Shown piece by piece: positions 25,931 to 34,701 of a stretch of 50,219 nucleotides of DNA. Source of the stretch: an uncultured Bacilli bacterium (GTDB lineage Bacteria; Bacillota_I; Bacilli_A; RF39; UBA660). The notes beneath the pieces were generated by a model. It was not told where the DNA came from. It saw only the letters and a list, made by a program, of their open reading frames with translations, and made no database searches. Both the position numbers and the translations under genes were made by a program. The stretch lies in the NCBI GenBank assembly GCA_934095845.1, contig CAKOKS010000007.1:1-50219 (forward strand), given 5' to 3'. Position 1 is the stretch's first letter. Each line of letters starts with the position of its first letter.

Positions 25931-26980
25931 ATGATAAATAAAATAATTGATATATATGAAAAACAAAATAAAGAAGAAATTAATAGTTTAAAAGATGAAG
26001 TTATTAAATCTCATAATGCTAGATATATGTTTATATTTGCTTATTATTTTCCAGAATATATAGATGATGAATTTAATAAAAAACTACTTGAAACAAACGA
26101 TAAAAGATATATAACATTTATGTTTAGGCAAATTAAAAATATAAATGAAAAAGTATACTTCAATAAAATATTAAAATATGACAATAAAGATATATTTTAT
26201 TCATTATTTGATAAAAGAGTAAATAATGTAGAATATTATCTTTTAGCATTTGAAACATTTAAAAATAGAAATATAGATAAATACGTTTTCCTAACACTAT
26301 ATTTATTCTTCATTATAAATGATGCATATGATGAGAAAATGTTTGAAATATTAAATAAATATATACCTAATATAACCAAGGAAAATTATAAAAGTATATT
26401 AATTGATTTTGTAAATAAAAATAAAGAAGAGATTCCAAAAGTTAAAGATTATACAAAAAATTGCTATATTGGTCATAATAACTATATTCCGGATTTTATT
26501 GTATTGCATATTAGCTTTGATTACGGAAGAGTTATAAATACTTTTTATAATGAAGAAAGTGAAGTATCAAGTCATTTTGTAATATCTAGAAATGGTGAAG
26601 TAGTAAATCCAGTAAGTTTAGAAAATAGTTCTTGGGCTAATGGTACAAGTATAAATAATACTTCAGATATTTACTATCGTTTTTCAAAAAATGAAGAAAT
26701 AAAAAATAGAAAAGATAATGCGAACTATTATAGTTATTCTATTGAGAATGAATCATTTGATGGAACTTTAACTAAAGAACAATATAGCGCTTTAATTAGC
26801 ACTATATGTATTATAATAAACCATATTAAGGATACTTATGGAGTTGATTTTAAAATTGATGAAGAGCATATAATAGGTCATCATGACGTAAATCCACTTG
26901 TAAGAGTAAGTTGTCCAGGAATTAACTTTCCAATGAAAAAAATAATAGAAGATGTAAGGAAGATTTATGAAAAAATTTAG
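25931..26980 (+). CDS. N-acetylmuramoyl-L-alanine amidase domain protein without signal peptide
   Basis: 349 aa. The C-terminal half (from about 175) is an Amidase_2/PGRP domain: FIVLHISFDYG gives the first zinc histidine, IIGHHDVNP the second and VSCPGINFP the zinc cysteine, with YSIENESFDG in between. The N-terminal 170 residues are helical, rich in paired aromatic and charged residues, and unrecognised. No signal peptide or membrane span is visible, unlike secreted autolysins, so it acts in the cytosol (for example on recycled muropeptides) or leaves by lysis. GAGGTGG is well spaced. It overlaps the M3 peptidase gene by 14 bases. Confidence 0.85.
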   Translation: MINKIIDIYEKQNKEEINSLKDEVIKSHNARYMFIFAYYFPEYIDDEFNKKLLETNDKRYITFMFRQIKNINEKVYFNKILKYDNKDIFYSLFDKRVNNVEYYLLAFETFKNRNIDKYVFLTLYLFFIINDAYDEKMFEILNKYIPNITKENYKSILIDFVNKNKEEIPKVKDYTKNCYIGHNNYIPDFIVLHISFDYGRVINTFYNEESEVSSHFVISRNGEVVNPVSLENSSWANGTSINNTSDIYYRFSKNEEIKNRKDNANYYSYSIENESFDGTLTKEQYSALISTICIIINHIKDTYGVDFKIDEEHIIGHHDVNPLVRVSCPGINFPMKKIIEDVRKIYEKI

Positions 26981-28664
26981 TGATATAAAATATGAAAGAC
27001 CAAATTATGAAGAAATAAAAGTAACACTTGAAAATCTAATATCAAGATTAAAAGAAGCAGCAAATGTAGAAGAGTTTCTAAAAATAGTAAAAGAAATAAT
27101 TGGAATTCAAAATAAAATTGAAGAAATGTATGATTATGCTGATATAAATAATATGCGCGCTTTAAATGACGAGTTTTATAAAGAAGAAATTGAATATTGG
27201 AATGCATTTAAACCTAAATTTGATTTATTATTTAAACCATTTTATCAAATAATGTTAGAGACTCCATATAAGAATCAATTAATTGGAGTAATTCCTGAAA
27301 ACTTTTTTAATTCAATACTTTCTAAATCAAAAATTACAAGTGATAATATAGTTGAATTAAAGCAAAAAGAAAATGAACTAAAATCTGAATATCGTAATTT
27401 AAATAAAGCAACAATTATGTTTGATGGAGAAGAACTTACCTTACCTAAAATATCTATGTATTTTACTTCTAATGATCGTGATATGAGAAAAAAAGCTCAT
27501 GACGCAGTAAATGAATATTATTATAATAATACTAAAAAATACACTCATGTTTTATATGAGTTAATACAAGTTCGTAATGAAATTGCTAGAAAGCTAGGAT
27601 TTAATGATACTTTAGAATATAGTTTACTTAGTTTAAGAAGATTCGGGTATGACTATAAAGATATAGATTTATTTAGAAATAATATCATTAAATATTTTAG
27701 TCCTTTATGCAAAAAAATAAGTGAAATAAAAAAAGATGAATTAGGATTAGAAAAAATAGAGTATTTTGATACAGTTTTCTTTAAAGAATCTCCAAAATCT
27801 TTATATAAAAATGAAGAACTTTTAAATCATTTAAAAGAATTATTTACAAAAATTGATTCAAAGTTAGGTGAGTTTTACTCAGAGTTACTTGAAAATGGAT
27901 ATATTGATTTTTGTACTAGAGAAAATAAAGTAAACTTTTCGATAACTAATTATTTAGTATGCGAATGTTTACCAGTTATAACAGGAAACTATAAAGGAAA
28001 CTATAGGGATGTTCTTACAACTACTCATGAAATGGGGCATGCATATCAAAAATATATAGCTGGTATCGAGGATAAAAATCATGTTGTTTCGGCTTTATTG
28101 AAATATCCAACTTTTGAAATTGCAGAAATGTTTTCTCATGCTATGCAATTAATAGCAACGGATTACGTTGATCCTATATTTTCCTCAGATGATAAAGAAA
28201 AGTATGGATTCATATTTATATGTAATTTAATTACAACTATGCCTTATATATGTTTAATCGATGAATTCCAAGAAACAATTTATAAGAAAAAAGACTTAAA
28301 AGAAGAGGATATTGGTAAGATATTTATTGAACTTTCTAAAAAATATAAGATATATGATGGATATATTGGAAATAAAAACCTTGAAGCAGGAAATTATTAC
28401 TTTAGACAAACTCATGTTTATTCTGATCCATTTTACTATATCGATTATGCTCTTTCATATTTTGGAGCATTTGCAATTTGGAATAAGTCAAATAAGAATC
28501 TAGATTTATTTAAAAAAATTGCGGCAGTAGCTTCATATTATCCTTTTAAAAAGATAATTGAATTATATGATATGCCAAATCCATTTACTGAAGATGCATT
28601 TAAAGATGTATCAATAATGTTAAATCAAAAAATAGATGAATTCAAACTTACAAGAAAGAGATAA
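26967..28664 (+). CDS. M3 family oligoendopeptidase (PepF-like)
   Basis: 565 aa zinc metallopeptidase that cuts short peptides in the cytosol. HEMGH at residues 354-358 is the zinc/catalytic motif (in TTTHEMGHAYQ), and the third ligand glutamate lies in FEIAEMFSHAM about 28 residues on, as in the M3 family. The length matches the M3B subgroup. It is the last gene of the radical SAM/sirtuin operon, overlaps the amidase gene and is followed by a terminator. Together with the amidase it could degrade or recycle wall or protein peptides (inference). Confidence 0.93.
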   Translation: MKKFSDIKYERPNYEEIKVTLENLISRLKEAANVEEFLKIVKEIIGIQNKIEEMYDYADINNMRALNDEFYKEEIEYWNAFKPKFDLLFKPFYQIMLETPYKNQLIGVIPENFFNSILSKSKITSDNIVELKQKENELKSEYRNLNKATIMFDGEELTLPKISMYFTSNDRDMRKKAHDAVNEYYYNNTKKYTHVLYELIQVRNEIARKLGFNDTLEYSLLSLRRFGYDYKDIDLFRNNIIKYFSPLCKKISEIKKDELGLEKIEYFDTVFFKESPKSLYKNEELLNHLKELFTKIDSKLGEFYSELLENGYIDFCTRENKVNFSITNYLVCECLPVITGNYKGNYRDVLTTTHEMGHAYQKYIAGIEDKNHVVSALLKYPTFEIAEMFSHAMQLIATDYVDPIFSSDDKEKYGFIFICNLITTMPYICLIDEFQETIYKKKDLKEEDIGKIFIELSKKYKIYDGYIGNKNLEAGNYYFRQTHVYSDPFYYIDYALSYFGAFAIWNKSNKNLDLFKKIAAVASYYPFKKIIELYDMPNPFTEDAFKDVSIMLNQKIDEFKLTRKR

Positions 28665-28681
28665 TCTTTCTTTTATTTTTA
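28652..28681 (+). terminator. Terminator of the five-gene operon
   Basis: An 8-bp AAGAAAGA/TCTTTCTT stem (28652-28659 with 28665-28672) and a T-rich tail, overlapping the M3 stop codon. Confidence 0.8.
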
Positions 28682-28713
28682 TAACTATGATATAATTTTT
28701 GTATGGTGGTAAT

Positions 28714-29328
28714 ATGAAATTAAAGTTTATTAAACCGGCTTTAAATCTGCTTATGGATGAATGGAACTTAGGAGTAAAAGAATCAGGCGCACCAAAGAAT
28801 CTATGTGCATTAATCTATTTGTTTGAATTAATAGAAAAGTCGGAACATTTCATATATTATACAGAAAATAACAGACTTTATGGATTTGCTAGTTATTCTA
28901 AAAAAAATTCAAAAAAGCATATAGTTAGAAAAAAATTATCCAGTTTAATAAGAAAAACTTTACTTAAAAGTAAAAAAATTAAAGATTTAGCTGCATTAGA
29001 AAAGTATAATAATTCCTATGACTATATACCTGATAATTTAAAAAATACATTTGATGGTGAAATATTAATATTAATTTTAGATAAGTCTTTAAGAGGAAAA
29101 GGATTAGGTAAAAATCTTCTTTTAGAAACATATAAAGAAGCTAGAAAAAATAATATAAAAAATTTATATATATTAACAGATGATTCTTGTACTTATGATA
29201 TTTATGAAAATACAGGCTGTAAGAAGATTTTTGAAACTTCAATATCAACGACGGAGTATGGTACTTCAAAGATAGCAACTGATGAATGTGCATACATTTA
29301 TGAAAAGAGGTTAGATAATGAAAACTAA
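28714..29328 (+). CDS. GNAT family N-acetyltransferase
   Basis: 204 aa. The acetyl-CoA pyrophosphate loop is RGKGLGKNLL, followed by the ARKNNIKNLYILTDDSCTYDIYENTGCKKIFE strands and helix typical of the GNAT C-terminus. The N-terminal third is charged and may bind the substrate, which is unknown. TATAAT at 28691-28696 gives a very short leader; GGTGGTAAT precedes the ATG. It overlaps the next gene by 11 bases. Confidence 0.85.
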   Translation: MKLKFIKPALNLLMDEWNLGVKESGAPKNLCALIYLFELIEKSEHFIYYTENNRLYGFASYSKKNSKKHIVRKKLSSLIRKTLLKSKKIKDLAALEKYNNSYDYIPDNLKNTFDGEILILILDKSLRGKGLGKNLLLETYKEARKNNIKNLYILTDDSCTYDIYENTGCKKIFETSISTTEYGTSKIATDECAYIYEKRLDNEN

Positions 29329-29830
29329 AATAATCGGTAATACTTATTTAAGAGACATTGAAAAATATGAATTGAAGATGTTTTTCGATGATGATGACTA
29401 TATTATATGTGTAAAAAAGCTAGTTCAATGTCGCGAAAAGTTTATTATAAAAAATGACTTAGTAGTAATAGATGATGGTTATTACGTTTTTGAAGTTTTA
29501 CCTAAAGGTGAAGATTATGCAATGCGTTTGTTTTTAGATGATAAAAAGAATCCTTTAGAATATTATTTTGATATATGTAAAAATATAAGAATTGATTCAA
29601 CTTATAATATACCTATGTATGACGATTTATATTTAGATGTAACATATCTTTTTGGAAAAATTAATATATTAGATGAAGATGAATTATTGGATGCTTATAA
29701 ATCGGGTGAATTCGATGAAAATGAATTAAAACATATTTATAAAGTAAAAGATAGAATCATAGAAGAAATAAAAAATAAAACTAATAAATGTATGAATATT
29801 GATTATATGAAATATTTAAACAATTTTTAA
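29318..29830 (+). CDS. DUF402 domain protein (nucleotide phosphatase-like)
   Basis: 170 aa. The central block EYYFDICKNIRID...YDDLYLDVTYLFGKINILDEDELLDAY is the DUF402 signature, with the acidic residues that bind metal in this fold. Characterised relatives include nucleoside tri/diphosphatases of Gram-positives and FomD. I expect phosphoanhydride hydrolysis, but the substrate is open. Its start is inside the GNAT gene, so the two are co-translated. A strong terminator follows. Confidence 0.8.
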   Translation: MKTKIIGNTYLRDIEKYELKMFFDDDDYIICVKKLVQCREKFIIKNDLVVIDDGYYVFEVLPKGEDYAMRLFLDDKKNPLEYYFDICKNIRIDSTYNIPMYDDLYLDVTYLFGKINILDEDELLDAYKSGEFDENELKHIYKVKDRIIEEIKNKTNKCMNIDYMKYLNNF

Positions 29831-29857
29831 ACTCTACAAACTGTAGAGTTTTTTTTA
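29831..29857 (+). terminator. Terminator after the DUF402 gene
   Basis: An ACTCTACA/TGTAGAGT perfect stem (29831-29838 with 29842-29849), AAC loop, eight or more T's. Confidence 0.85.
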
Positions 29858-29887
29858 TTAGTTTACATGATATATTTTTCTTGGGTG

Positions 29888-30451
29888 ATGAAGTTGATAT
29901 ATTTTATAAGGCATGGCCTAGATGATGAAGAATATATAGGAGGCTGGAGTGATGTTTCTCTTACTGAAGAAGGAATAGAAGAAATAAAGAAGTCTTCTAC
30001 TTGGATTCAAAACAATCTAAACATAAAAATGATTGTTACCAGTGATATACTTCGGGCAACAGAAACTGCTCAAATAATTGGTAAAAAACTTAATCTAGAT
30101 TACTTAGAAACCGAATCATTAAGAGAACAAAATAAGGGAGACTTTAATGGATTAAAAAAATCTTCTTTAAATAAAGAGAAACTTGAATTTCTAAAAAATG
30201 TTACTATTTATACTATTTTTCCTAACGGAGAATCTCTTATGGATTTAAAAATAAGAATAGAAAACATAATGGAAAAAATACTTGCACTTGATGATGATAC
30301 TTTAATAGTTACTCATCGTGGAGTTATTAATATGATTTATATTATATTAAATAATTTAGAACTTAATATGGATAAAGAAAGATTTGATGTAACTCATGGA
30401 AGTATCCATGAATTAGATAAAGAAAAAAAACTTATAAGGAGAATTTATTAA
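29888..30451 (+). CDS. Histidine phosphatase family protein
   Basis: About 187 aa. It has the phospho-accepting RHG in YFIRHGLDDEEYIGG, then SDILRATETAQIIG, LREQNKGDFNG and the second histidine in LIVTHRGVINM. This is a phosphoglycerate-mutase-fold phosphatase of unknown substrate. The start is uncertain. ATG 29867 would precede the probable transcript start. GGGTGA abuts ATG 29888 but is ideally placed (5 bases) for a TTG at 29894, a real alternative. Its TAA overlaps the next ATG (TAATG), so it is co-expressed with the kinase-CYTH gene. Confidence 0.85.
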   Translation: MKLIYFIRHGLDDEEYIGGWSDVSLTEEGIEEIKKSSTWIQNNLNIKMIVTSDILRATETAQIIGKKLNLDYLETESLREQNKGDFNGLKKSSLNKEKLEFLKNVTIYTIFPNGESLMDLKIRIENIMEKILALDDDTLIVTHRGVINMIYIILNNLELNMDKERFDVTHGSIHELDKEKKLIRRIY

Positions 30452-31584
30452 TGGAAAAAAGAATTGTGTTAACAGGTGGACCTGGAAGTGGTAAGACTAC
30501 TGTAATAAATAATATTGTAAATATATTTTCATCTTTAGGAGTAAAGGTAATTGTAGTACCAGAAACAGCTACTGAAATAATTACTTCGGGAATTAAACCA
30601 TTTGGAGAAGACCCAGTAGATATGCTTGATTTTCAAGAATTAGTAATGAAACAACAATTGAATAAAGAAAAAGTTGTGGATGATGCTGTAAAAATGTATA
30701 CAACTAAATATCCTGATAAAGATTTACTGATTATATATGACCGTGGAACAATTGATAATAAATCATATATAACAGACGAAGAATTCATGGATGTTATAAA
30801 AAAAGTAACAAATAAAAATAATTATTCAGAACTTTTAAATAAATATGATTTAGTAATTGGTCTTGTAGGTGCAAAAGAGTTTTATACTTTAGAAAATAAC
30901 TCAGCAAGATCAGAAAGCCCTGACTATGCTTTAAAACTTGGAGAAAGAACATTAAAAAGTTGGGTAGGGCATCCAAAACTAAAAATAGTTGGTCCAAAAG
31001 AACACATGGAAGAAAAAGTTAATGAAGTAGCAAATTACATTAATGAACTTCTAAATAAAAAAGCTGTTAAAAATCAAAGAAAATATTTAGTTGATTTGTC
31101 ATTAACGGATTTAAGACATATTTCTGAAAATGCAACTCCTGTTTATATTGAACAAGCATATTTAAAAAGTAATAATAACGAAGAAAAAAGATTAAGAAAA
31201 ACGGTTGTTGATTTATCTCCATTATATGAATTAACAATTTATGAATATTTAGATGATGGAAGAAAAGTATTAAAAAGCAGTAAAAAACTTGATGAAAAAA
31301 TGTATAATGAATTACTATCATTTAAAATAGATGGCTCTAAAGTAATATCTAAATACCGATTATATTTTAGTTATCAAGAAACTTATATGTATTTAGACCT
31401 TTTTGAAGATGAAATAATGAATCCAGATGATGCAATACTTGAAATAAATGTTACAGATAATGAAAATATAGTAATACCACCATTTATAAAAGTAGTAGAA
31501 GAAGTTAGTAATAATCATGAATTTGATAACTATTCTAAATCAATTGAATCAAATAATAAAAAACTAAAAAGAGTCATTTCATAA
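30451..31584 (+). CDS. P-loop kinase/ATPase (AAA_28-like) fused to a CYTH domain
   Basis: 377 aa, two domains. Residues 1-195: nucleotide-binding domain with Walker A GGPGSGKTT, VVPETATEII, and YDRGTIDNKSYI, resembling the AAA_28/NadR-type kinases. Residues about 205-345: CYTH-type triphosphate tunnel fold, with VYIEQAYL, KRLRK, YELTIYEY, ISKYRLYF, YLDLF and ILEINV matching the order of CYTH strands. The metal-binding ExExK of the first CYTH strand reads KNQRK (207-211), so both glutamates are absent. That suggests ligand sensing rather than hydrolysis. It is coupled to the upstream phosphatase by TAATG with AAGGAG, and convergent with a second CYTH gene. Confidence 0.8.
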   Translation: MEKRIVLTGGPGSGKTTVINNIVNIFSSLGVKVIVVPETATEIITSGIKPFGEDPVDMLDFQELVMKQQLNKEKVVDDAVKMYTTKYPDKDLLIIYDRGTIDNKSYITDEEFMDVIKKVTNKNNYSELLNKYDLVIGLVGAKEFYTLENNSARSESPDYALKLGERTLKSWVGHPKLKIVGPKEHMEEKVNEVANYINELLNKKAVKNQRKYLVDLSLTDLRHISENATPVYIEQAYLKSNNNEEKRLRKTVVDLSPLYELTIYEYLDDGRKVLKSSKKLDEKMYNELLSFKIDGSKVISKYRLYFSYQETYMYLDLFEDEIMNPDDAILEINVTDNENIVIPPFIKVVEEVSNNHEFDNYSKSIESNNKKLKRVIS

Positions 31585-31594
31585 ATGGCTCTTT
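31568..31594. terminator. Shared bidirectional terminator of two CYTH genes
   Basis: A 12-bp stem (31568-31579 with 31583-31594, one G-U) and a 3-base loop. Both convergent genes end inside this hairpin; their coding regions overlap by 6 bases. Confidence 0.7.
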
Positions 31595-32283
31595 AATTCT
31601 ATGTATTTTTCATTTTCTATATTTTTAGTATTCATAGAGAAATGCTTACAAACGTTAATTATATCATCATAAGTTATATTTTGATTTTTAGCTTTAACTT
31701 CAATAAATAAACCTAAATCTTGAACATCATCAAAAGATATTTCATAATCATCTTGATAACTGAAAATCATTCTAGTTTTAGAAATAATACCTAAACTTTT
31801 ATAATTAAGATCAGTTAGTATATTTTTCATACTTCCTTTATTGTCAATTTTGACAATGTCTTTAGAAAACTTATTTTCATTTATCAATTTTTTTAATGAA
31901 AGAATAATTGAATTTTTACTTTCTCTTATTCTTAACCACATATTATCATTTGTTTTAAAATACTCATCAACTTGTTTAACTTTATCAATTTCCTTAGAAT
32001 TATTTTTAACATCATTTAAGATTCTTAAATATTCATCATAATTTACTTTAATTTTTATTTCTATTTCTTGATTAATTACTTTTTTATTACCATATAATAA
32101 ATAATCAATAGATGTATTCAGTTTTTCGCTTAATAAACATAAACTAGCTATATCCGGTTTAGTTCTATTTTTTTCCCAGCTGGATATTGTTTTATCTGAA
32201 AAATATAACATATTGGCTAAACTTTCTTGAGTATAACCAAGATTTTTTCTTGCATTTTTAATTCTTTCTCCAATAGTTTCCAT
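31579..32283 (-). CDS. XRE-type DNA-binding domain fused to a CYTH domain
   Basis: 234 aa. Residues 1-65 are a Cro/CI helix-turn-helix (YTQESLANMLYFSDKTISSWEKNRTKP) ending SIDYLLYG. Residues 71-230 are a CYTH domain with the full metal-binding motif EIEIK (73-77), WLRIRES (116-122), the lysines of LSLKK, the KTR at 169-171, ISFDDV and FIEVK (194-197). These are the positions that line the tunnel in CyaB/ThTPase-type enzymes. I infer a repressor or activator that senses, or even hydrolyses, a triphosphate-bearing ligand. AGAGG precedes the ATG, and TATAAT lies upstream. It is divergent from the MATE-like gene, which it may control. Confidence 0.82.
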   Translation of the reverse strand: METIGERIKNARKNLGYTQESLANMLYFSDKTISSWEKNRTKPDIASLCLLSEKLNTSIDYLLYGNKKVINQEIEIKIKVNYDEYLRILNDVKNNSKEIDKVKQVDEYFKTNDNMWLRIRESKNSIILSLKKLINENKFSKDIVKIDNKGSMKNILTDLNYKSLGIISKTRMIFSYQDDYEISFDDVQDLGLFIEVKAKNQNITYDDIINVCKHFSMNTKNIENEKYIELKSHL

Positions 32284-32338
32284 AATTACCTCTAAATATA
32301 TTATATAATTATTTAATCTTTTTTTGTACTCTTTATGT

Positions 32339-32344
32339 TATAAT
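32339..32344 (+). promoter_or_regulatory. Extended -10 promoter of the MATE-like operon
   Basis: TATAAT preceded by TGT (32336-32338) in the 94-base region between the divergent XRE-CYTH and MATE-like genes; the -35 is weak. A regulator acting here could control both directions. Confidence 0.5.
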
Positions 32345-32377
32345 TATGACAATAGATATTTAAAAGAGGTAGTATAT

Positions 32378-33547
32378 ATGAAGAGGTTATTAAAAATAAG
32401 TTTTGATTCATTAGTCTTTTCTTTGATTCCTATTATACAATGGTTCGTTTTAGGCCTATTTGTTGATAGTAATTTAATTAATGTTTTTTCATTAACTTAT
32501 CCACTTCAATTTATTTATAGTTTGCTTAAATCAGCATTTGGAATTTCTCCAAATATATATGCTTTAAAAGAAAAAAATAAAAATGCCGTTATGTCAGGAA
32601 TATTTTTTGGTATTATTTTTACTATAATAATATTTGGATTTTTCTTAATAAATGTAGATAATTTTATAAATTTCATGAATATGGATACCACAATTTATCA
32701 TAATTTTTGCTCATATTCCATTATACAATTAGGTATACATTCTGTTTTTTCTATTCTAATTGAGAAACTTTATTATGAAGAAAAAAATACGTCTGCAAAT
32801 GTTCATACTATATTGTATAATATCTTAAATTTAGTTTTAATTATCATTCTTTCTTTAATTAGTAAAAACCAATTATTTATTATTACTGAAACCTTAATCG
32901 GATTATTAACTTATGTTTTAATAATGTTTGTAATTCATTTTGATAAATTTAAACTAGATTTATCTGTTTTTAAAAGTATAAAATATGACTTAGTTGATTT
33001 TTGTGATAGCATATTGTTCTTTTTAATATTTCTTTTTGGTTTATCAAACGCGGCAACATTTGGTGTTAAATATCTAGCTGCTATAAATTTTGTTGCTCTA
33101 ATAACTGATTGCCAATGGGATTCATTCGGTTCAATAAGTGAAGCAGCTAAAATAGACTTAGCAAGAAATAAATTTAATTATAAAGAATCAAGAAAAAATG
33201 CATATACATTATTGTTTTTACTTTTATCATCAACTTTATTTATGCTTTTAATAATGTTTAGATTTTATGATTTAAATATATATCTTGTACTTATTTATTT
33301 ATCTGTAGAAGTTATAAATTTTTTGATATATCCAATATATAAACTTAAAACATGTTATTTAACATTAGAATATTCTAGTATAAAAATGACTTTTAATAAA
33401 TTCATTGCAAGTGGAATAAGAGTTATTGCATCATTTTTGTCAACACCATTTTGTACAGTTTTAGGTCAATTAATATCAGCATTTTATCAATTAATTTCAA
33501 CAAATATAATTATTAGAAAGGAGAAAAGAAAATGTTTAAAGATATAG
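32378..33547 (+). CDS. MATE-like multi-span membrane transporter
   Basis: 389 aa with about ten to twelve hydrophobic segments separated by short polar loops, and a basic C-terminus. The opening LLKISFDSLVFSLIPIIQWFVLGLF and the pattern of the rest resemble MATE-family exporters, though it is shorter than the usual 440-460 residues and the similarity is loose. Substrate unknown. AGAGG precedes ATG 32378; the frame is open upstream, but that part lies before the promoter. It overlaps the HIT-like gene by 16 bases. It starts 94 bases from the divergent XRE-CYTH regulator. Confidence 0.7.
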   Translation: MKRLLKISFDSLVFSLIPIIQWFVLGLFVDSNLINVFSLTYPLQFIYSLLKSAFGISPNIYALKEKNKNAVMSGIFFGIIFTIIIFGFFLINVDNFINFMNMDTTIYHNFCSYSIIQLGIHSVFSILIEKLYYEEKNTSANVHTILYNILNLVLIIILSLISKNQLFIITETLIGLLTYVLIMFVIHFDKFKLDLSVFKSIKYDLVDFCDSILFFLIFLFGLSNAATFGVKYLAAINFVALITDCQWDSFGSISEAAKIDLARNKFNYKESRKNAYTLLFLLLSSTLFMLLIMFRFYDLNIYLVLIYLSVEVINFLIYPIYKLKTCYLTLEYSSIKMTFNKFIASGIRVIASFLSTPFCTVLGQLISAFYQLISTNIIIRKEKRKCLKI

Positions 33548-34020
33548 ATGGAGTAGAATATAATAATGTTAACTGTTTAAGTTGTTCGATAAATGACGGA
33601 ACTCTTAAACCATTTGGAGGAATTCTTTATAGAAGTAAATCTTTTGTAGTTAGCCAAGACTTTGAGTTACCAATAAATGGATTTATAATTATATCTCCAA
33701 TTAGGCATGTTTGTTTTTTAAATGAATTAGAGAATAATGAACTTTCTGAATTTATGCTACTTACTAACAAAGTTATAAAAATTTTAAAAGAATTTAATGT
33801 AACAAAAAATTATAATATAATTCTTGAGGAAAAAGATAATATTCATTTACATTTATGGTGTATGCCAAGTTCTAAATGGATGATAGATAGATTTGGAAAA
33901 GTTCTAAAAAATGTTAAAGCTATTCAAGATTATTCTATGGAACACATGAGAGATGAAGAAAACAAAAAAGAAATTCTTTCGACTTGTGAATATCTAAGAA
34001 AAAGATTAAACGAGGATTAA
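33532..34020 (+). CDS. HIT-like family protein
   Basis: 162 aa. IHLHLWCMPSS near residues 103-113 fits the histidine-triad pattern of HIT nucleotide hydrolases/transferases, with the third histidine replaced by cysteine. An N-terminal CLSCSINDG could bind zinc, as in some HIT proteins. RHVCFLNELENNELSEFM is a typical HIT helix region. The loss of one histidine leaves activity uncertain. AAAGGAG precedes the ATG inside the transporter gene. Confidence 0.7.
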   Translation: MFKDIDGVEYNNVNCLSCSINDGTLKPFGGILYRSKSFVVSQDFELPINGFIIISPIRHVCFLNELENNELSEFMLLTNKVIKILKEFNVTKNYNIILEEKDNIHLHLWCMPSSKWMIDRFGKVLKNVKAIQDYSMEHMRDEENKKEILSTCEYLRKRLNED

Positions 34021-34030
34021 TGGAGGCAAA

Positions 34031-34684
34031 ATGAAACTTGATGATTTAAAATTAGAATATGATAAATTACAAAAAAAGTATGGAGCAAAAGAACTGGATT
34101 CCATTTATTTTGGTGGATGTACAAATAACCCAGATGTATGTTTTGTTTTTATGAATCCAACTGGAAAAAATGTTGCATCAAATAAAAGTTGGAAAGGTAT
34201 AAAAGCTCCTTGGATTGGTACTAAAACTATTTGGGGACTTTTTTCCGAAGTTGGTCTTTTAGATGATGATATATATGAAAGTATTCGTTCAATTAAAGGA
34301 AGTGAATGGACTGAAGAATTTGCTTCAACTGTTTATGACAATGTTAAAAAACATAGATACTTTATCACTAATTTAGGTAAATGTACTCAAGTTGATGCAA
34401 GAGAATTACCTGATAAAGTATTTAAAGAGTATTTGCATTTATTAGAAAAAGAAATAGAAATAGTAAATCCAAAAGTAATAATTTTATTAGGAAACCAAGT
34501 TAGCTCAATAGTTTTAAATAAAAAAATATCGGTTTCTTTGTGTAGAAAAGAAAGATTTATTAAAGAAATAAATGATAAAAAATATAATTGTTTTGCTGTA
34601 TATTACCCAGTTGGTAATGGTAGATTTAATATAGATAAATCAATTGAAGATATAAAATATATAATAAAAGGAGAACATAATTAA
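34031..34684 (+). CDS. Uracil-DNA glycosylase superfamily protein
   Basis: 217 aa. FVFMNPTGKN, the NLGKCTQVDARELPD block, VIILLGNQVSSIVL and YYPVGNGRFN follow the order of motifs in family 4/5-like uracil-DNA glycosylases (GEAPG-like loop, middle strand, and the HPS-like final motif, here YPVGNGR). The classical N-terminal iron-sulfur cysteines are not evident. The target base is uncertain, and a non-repair role is possible. GGAGG is 6 bases before the ATG. Third gene of the transporter-HIT unit, closed by a terminator. Confidence 0.75.
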   Translation: MKLDDLKLEYDKLQKKYGAKELDSIYFGGCTNNPDVCFVFMNPTGKNVASNKSWKGIKAPWIGTKTIWGLFSEVGLLDDDIYESIRSIKGSEWTEEFASTVYDNVKKHRYFITNLGKCTQVDARELPDKVFKEYLHLLEKEIEIVNPKVIILLGNQVSSIVLNKKISVSLCRKERFIKEINDKKYNCFAVYYPVGNGRFNIDKSIEDIKYIIKGEHN

Positions 34685-34701
34685 TAAGATACTTTAAAAG
34701 A

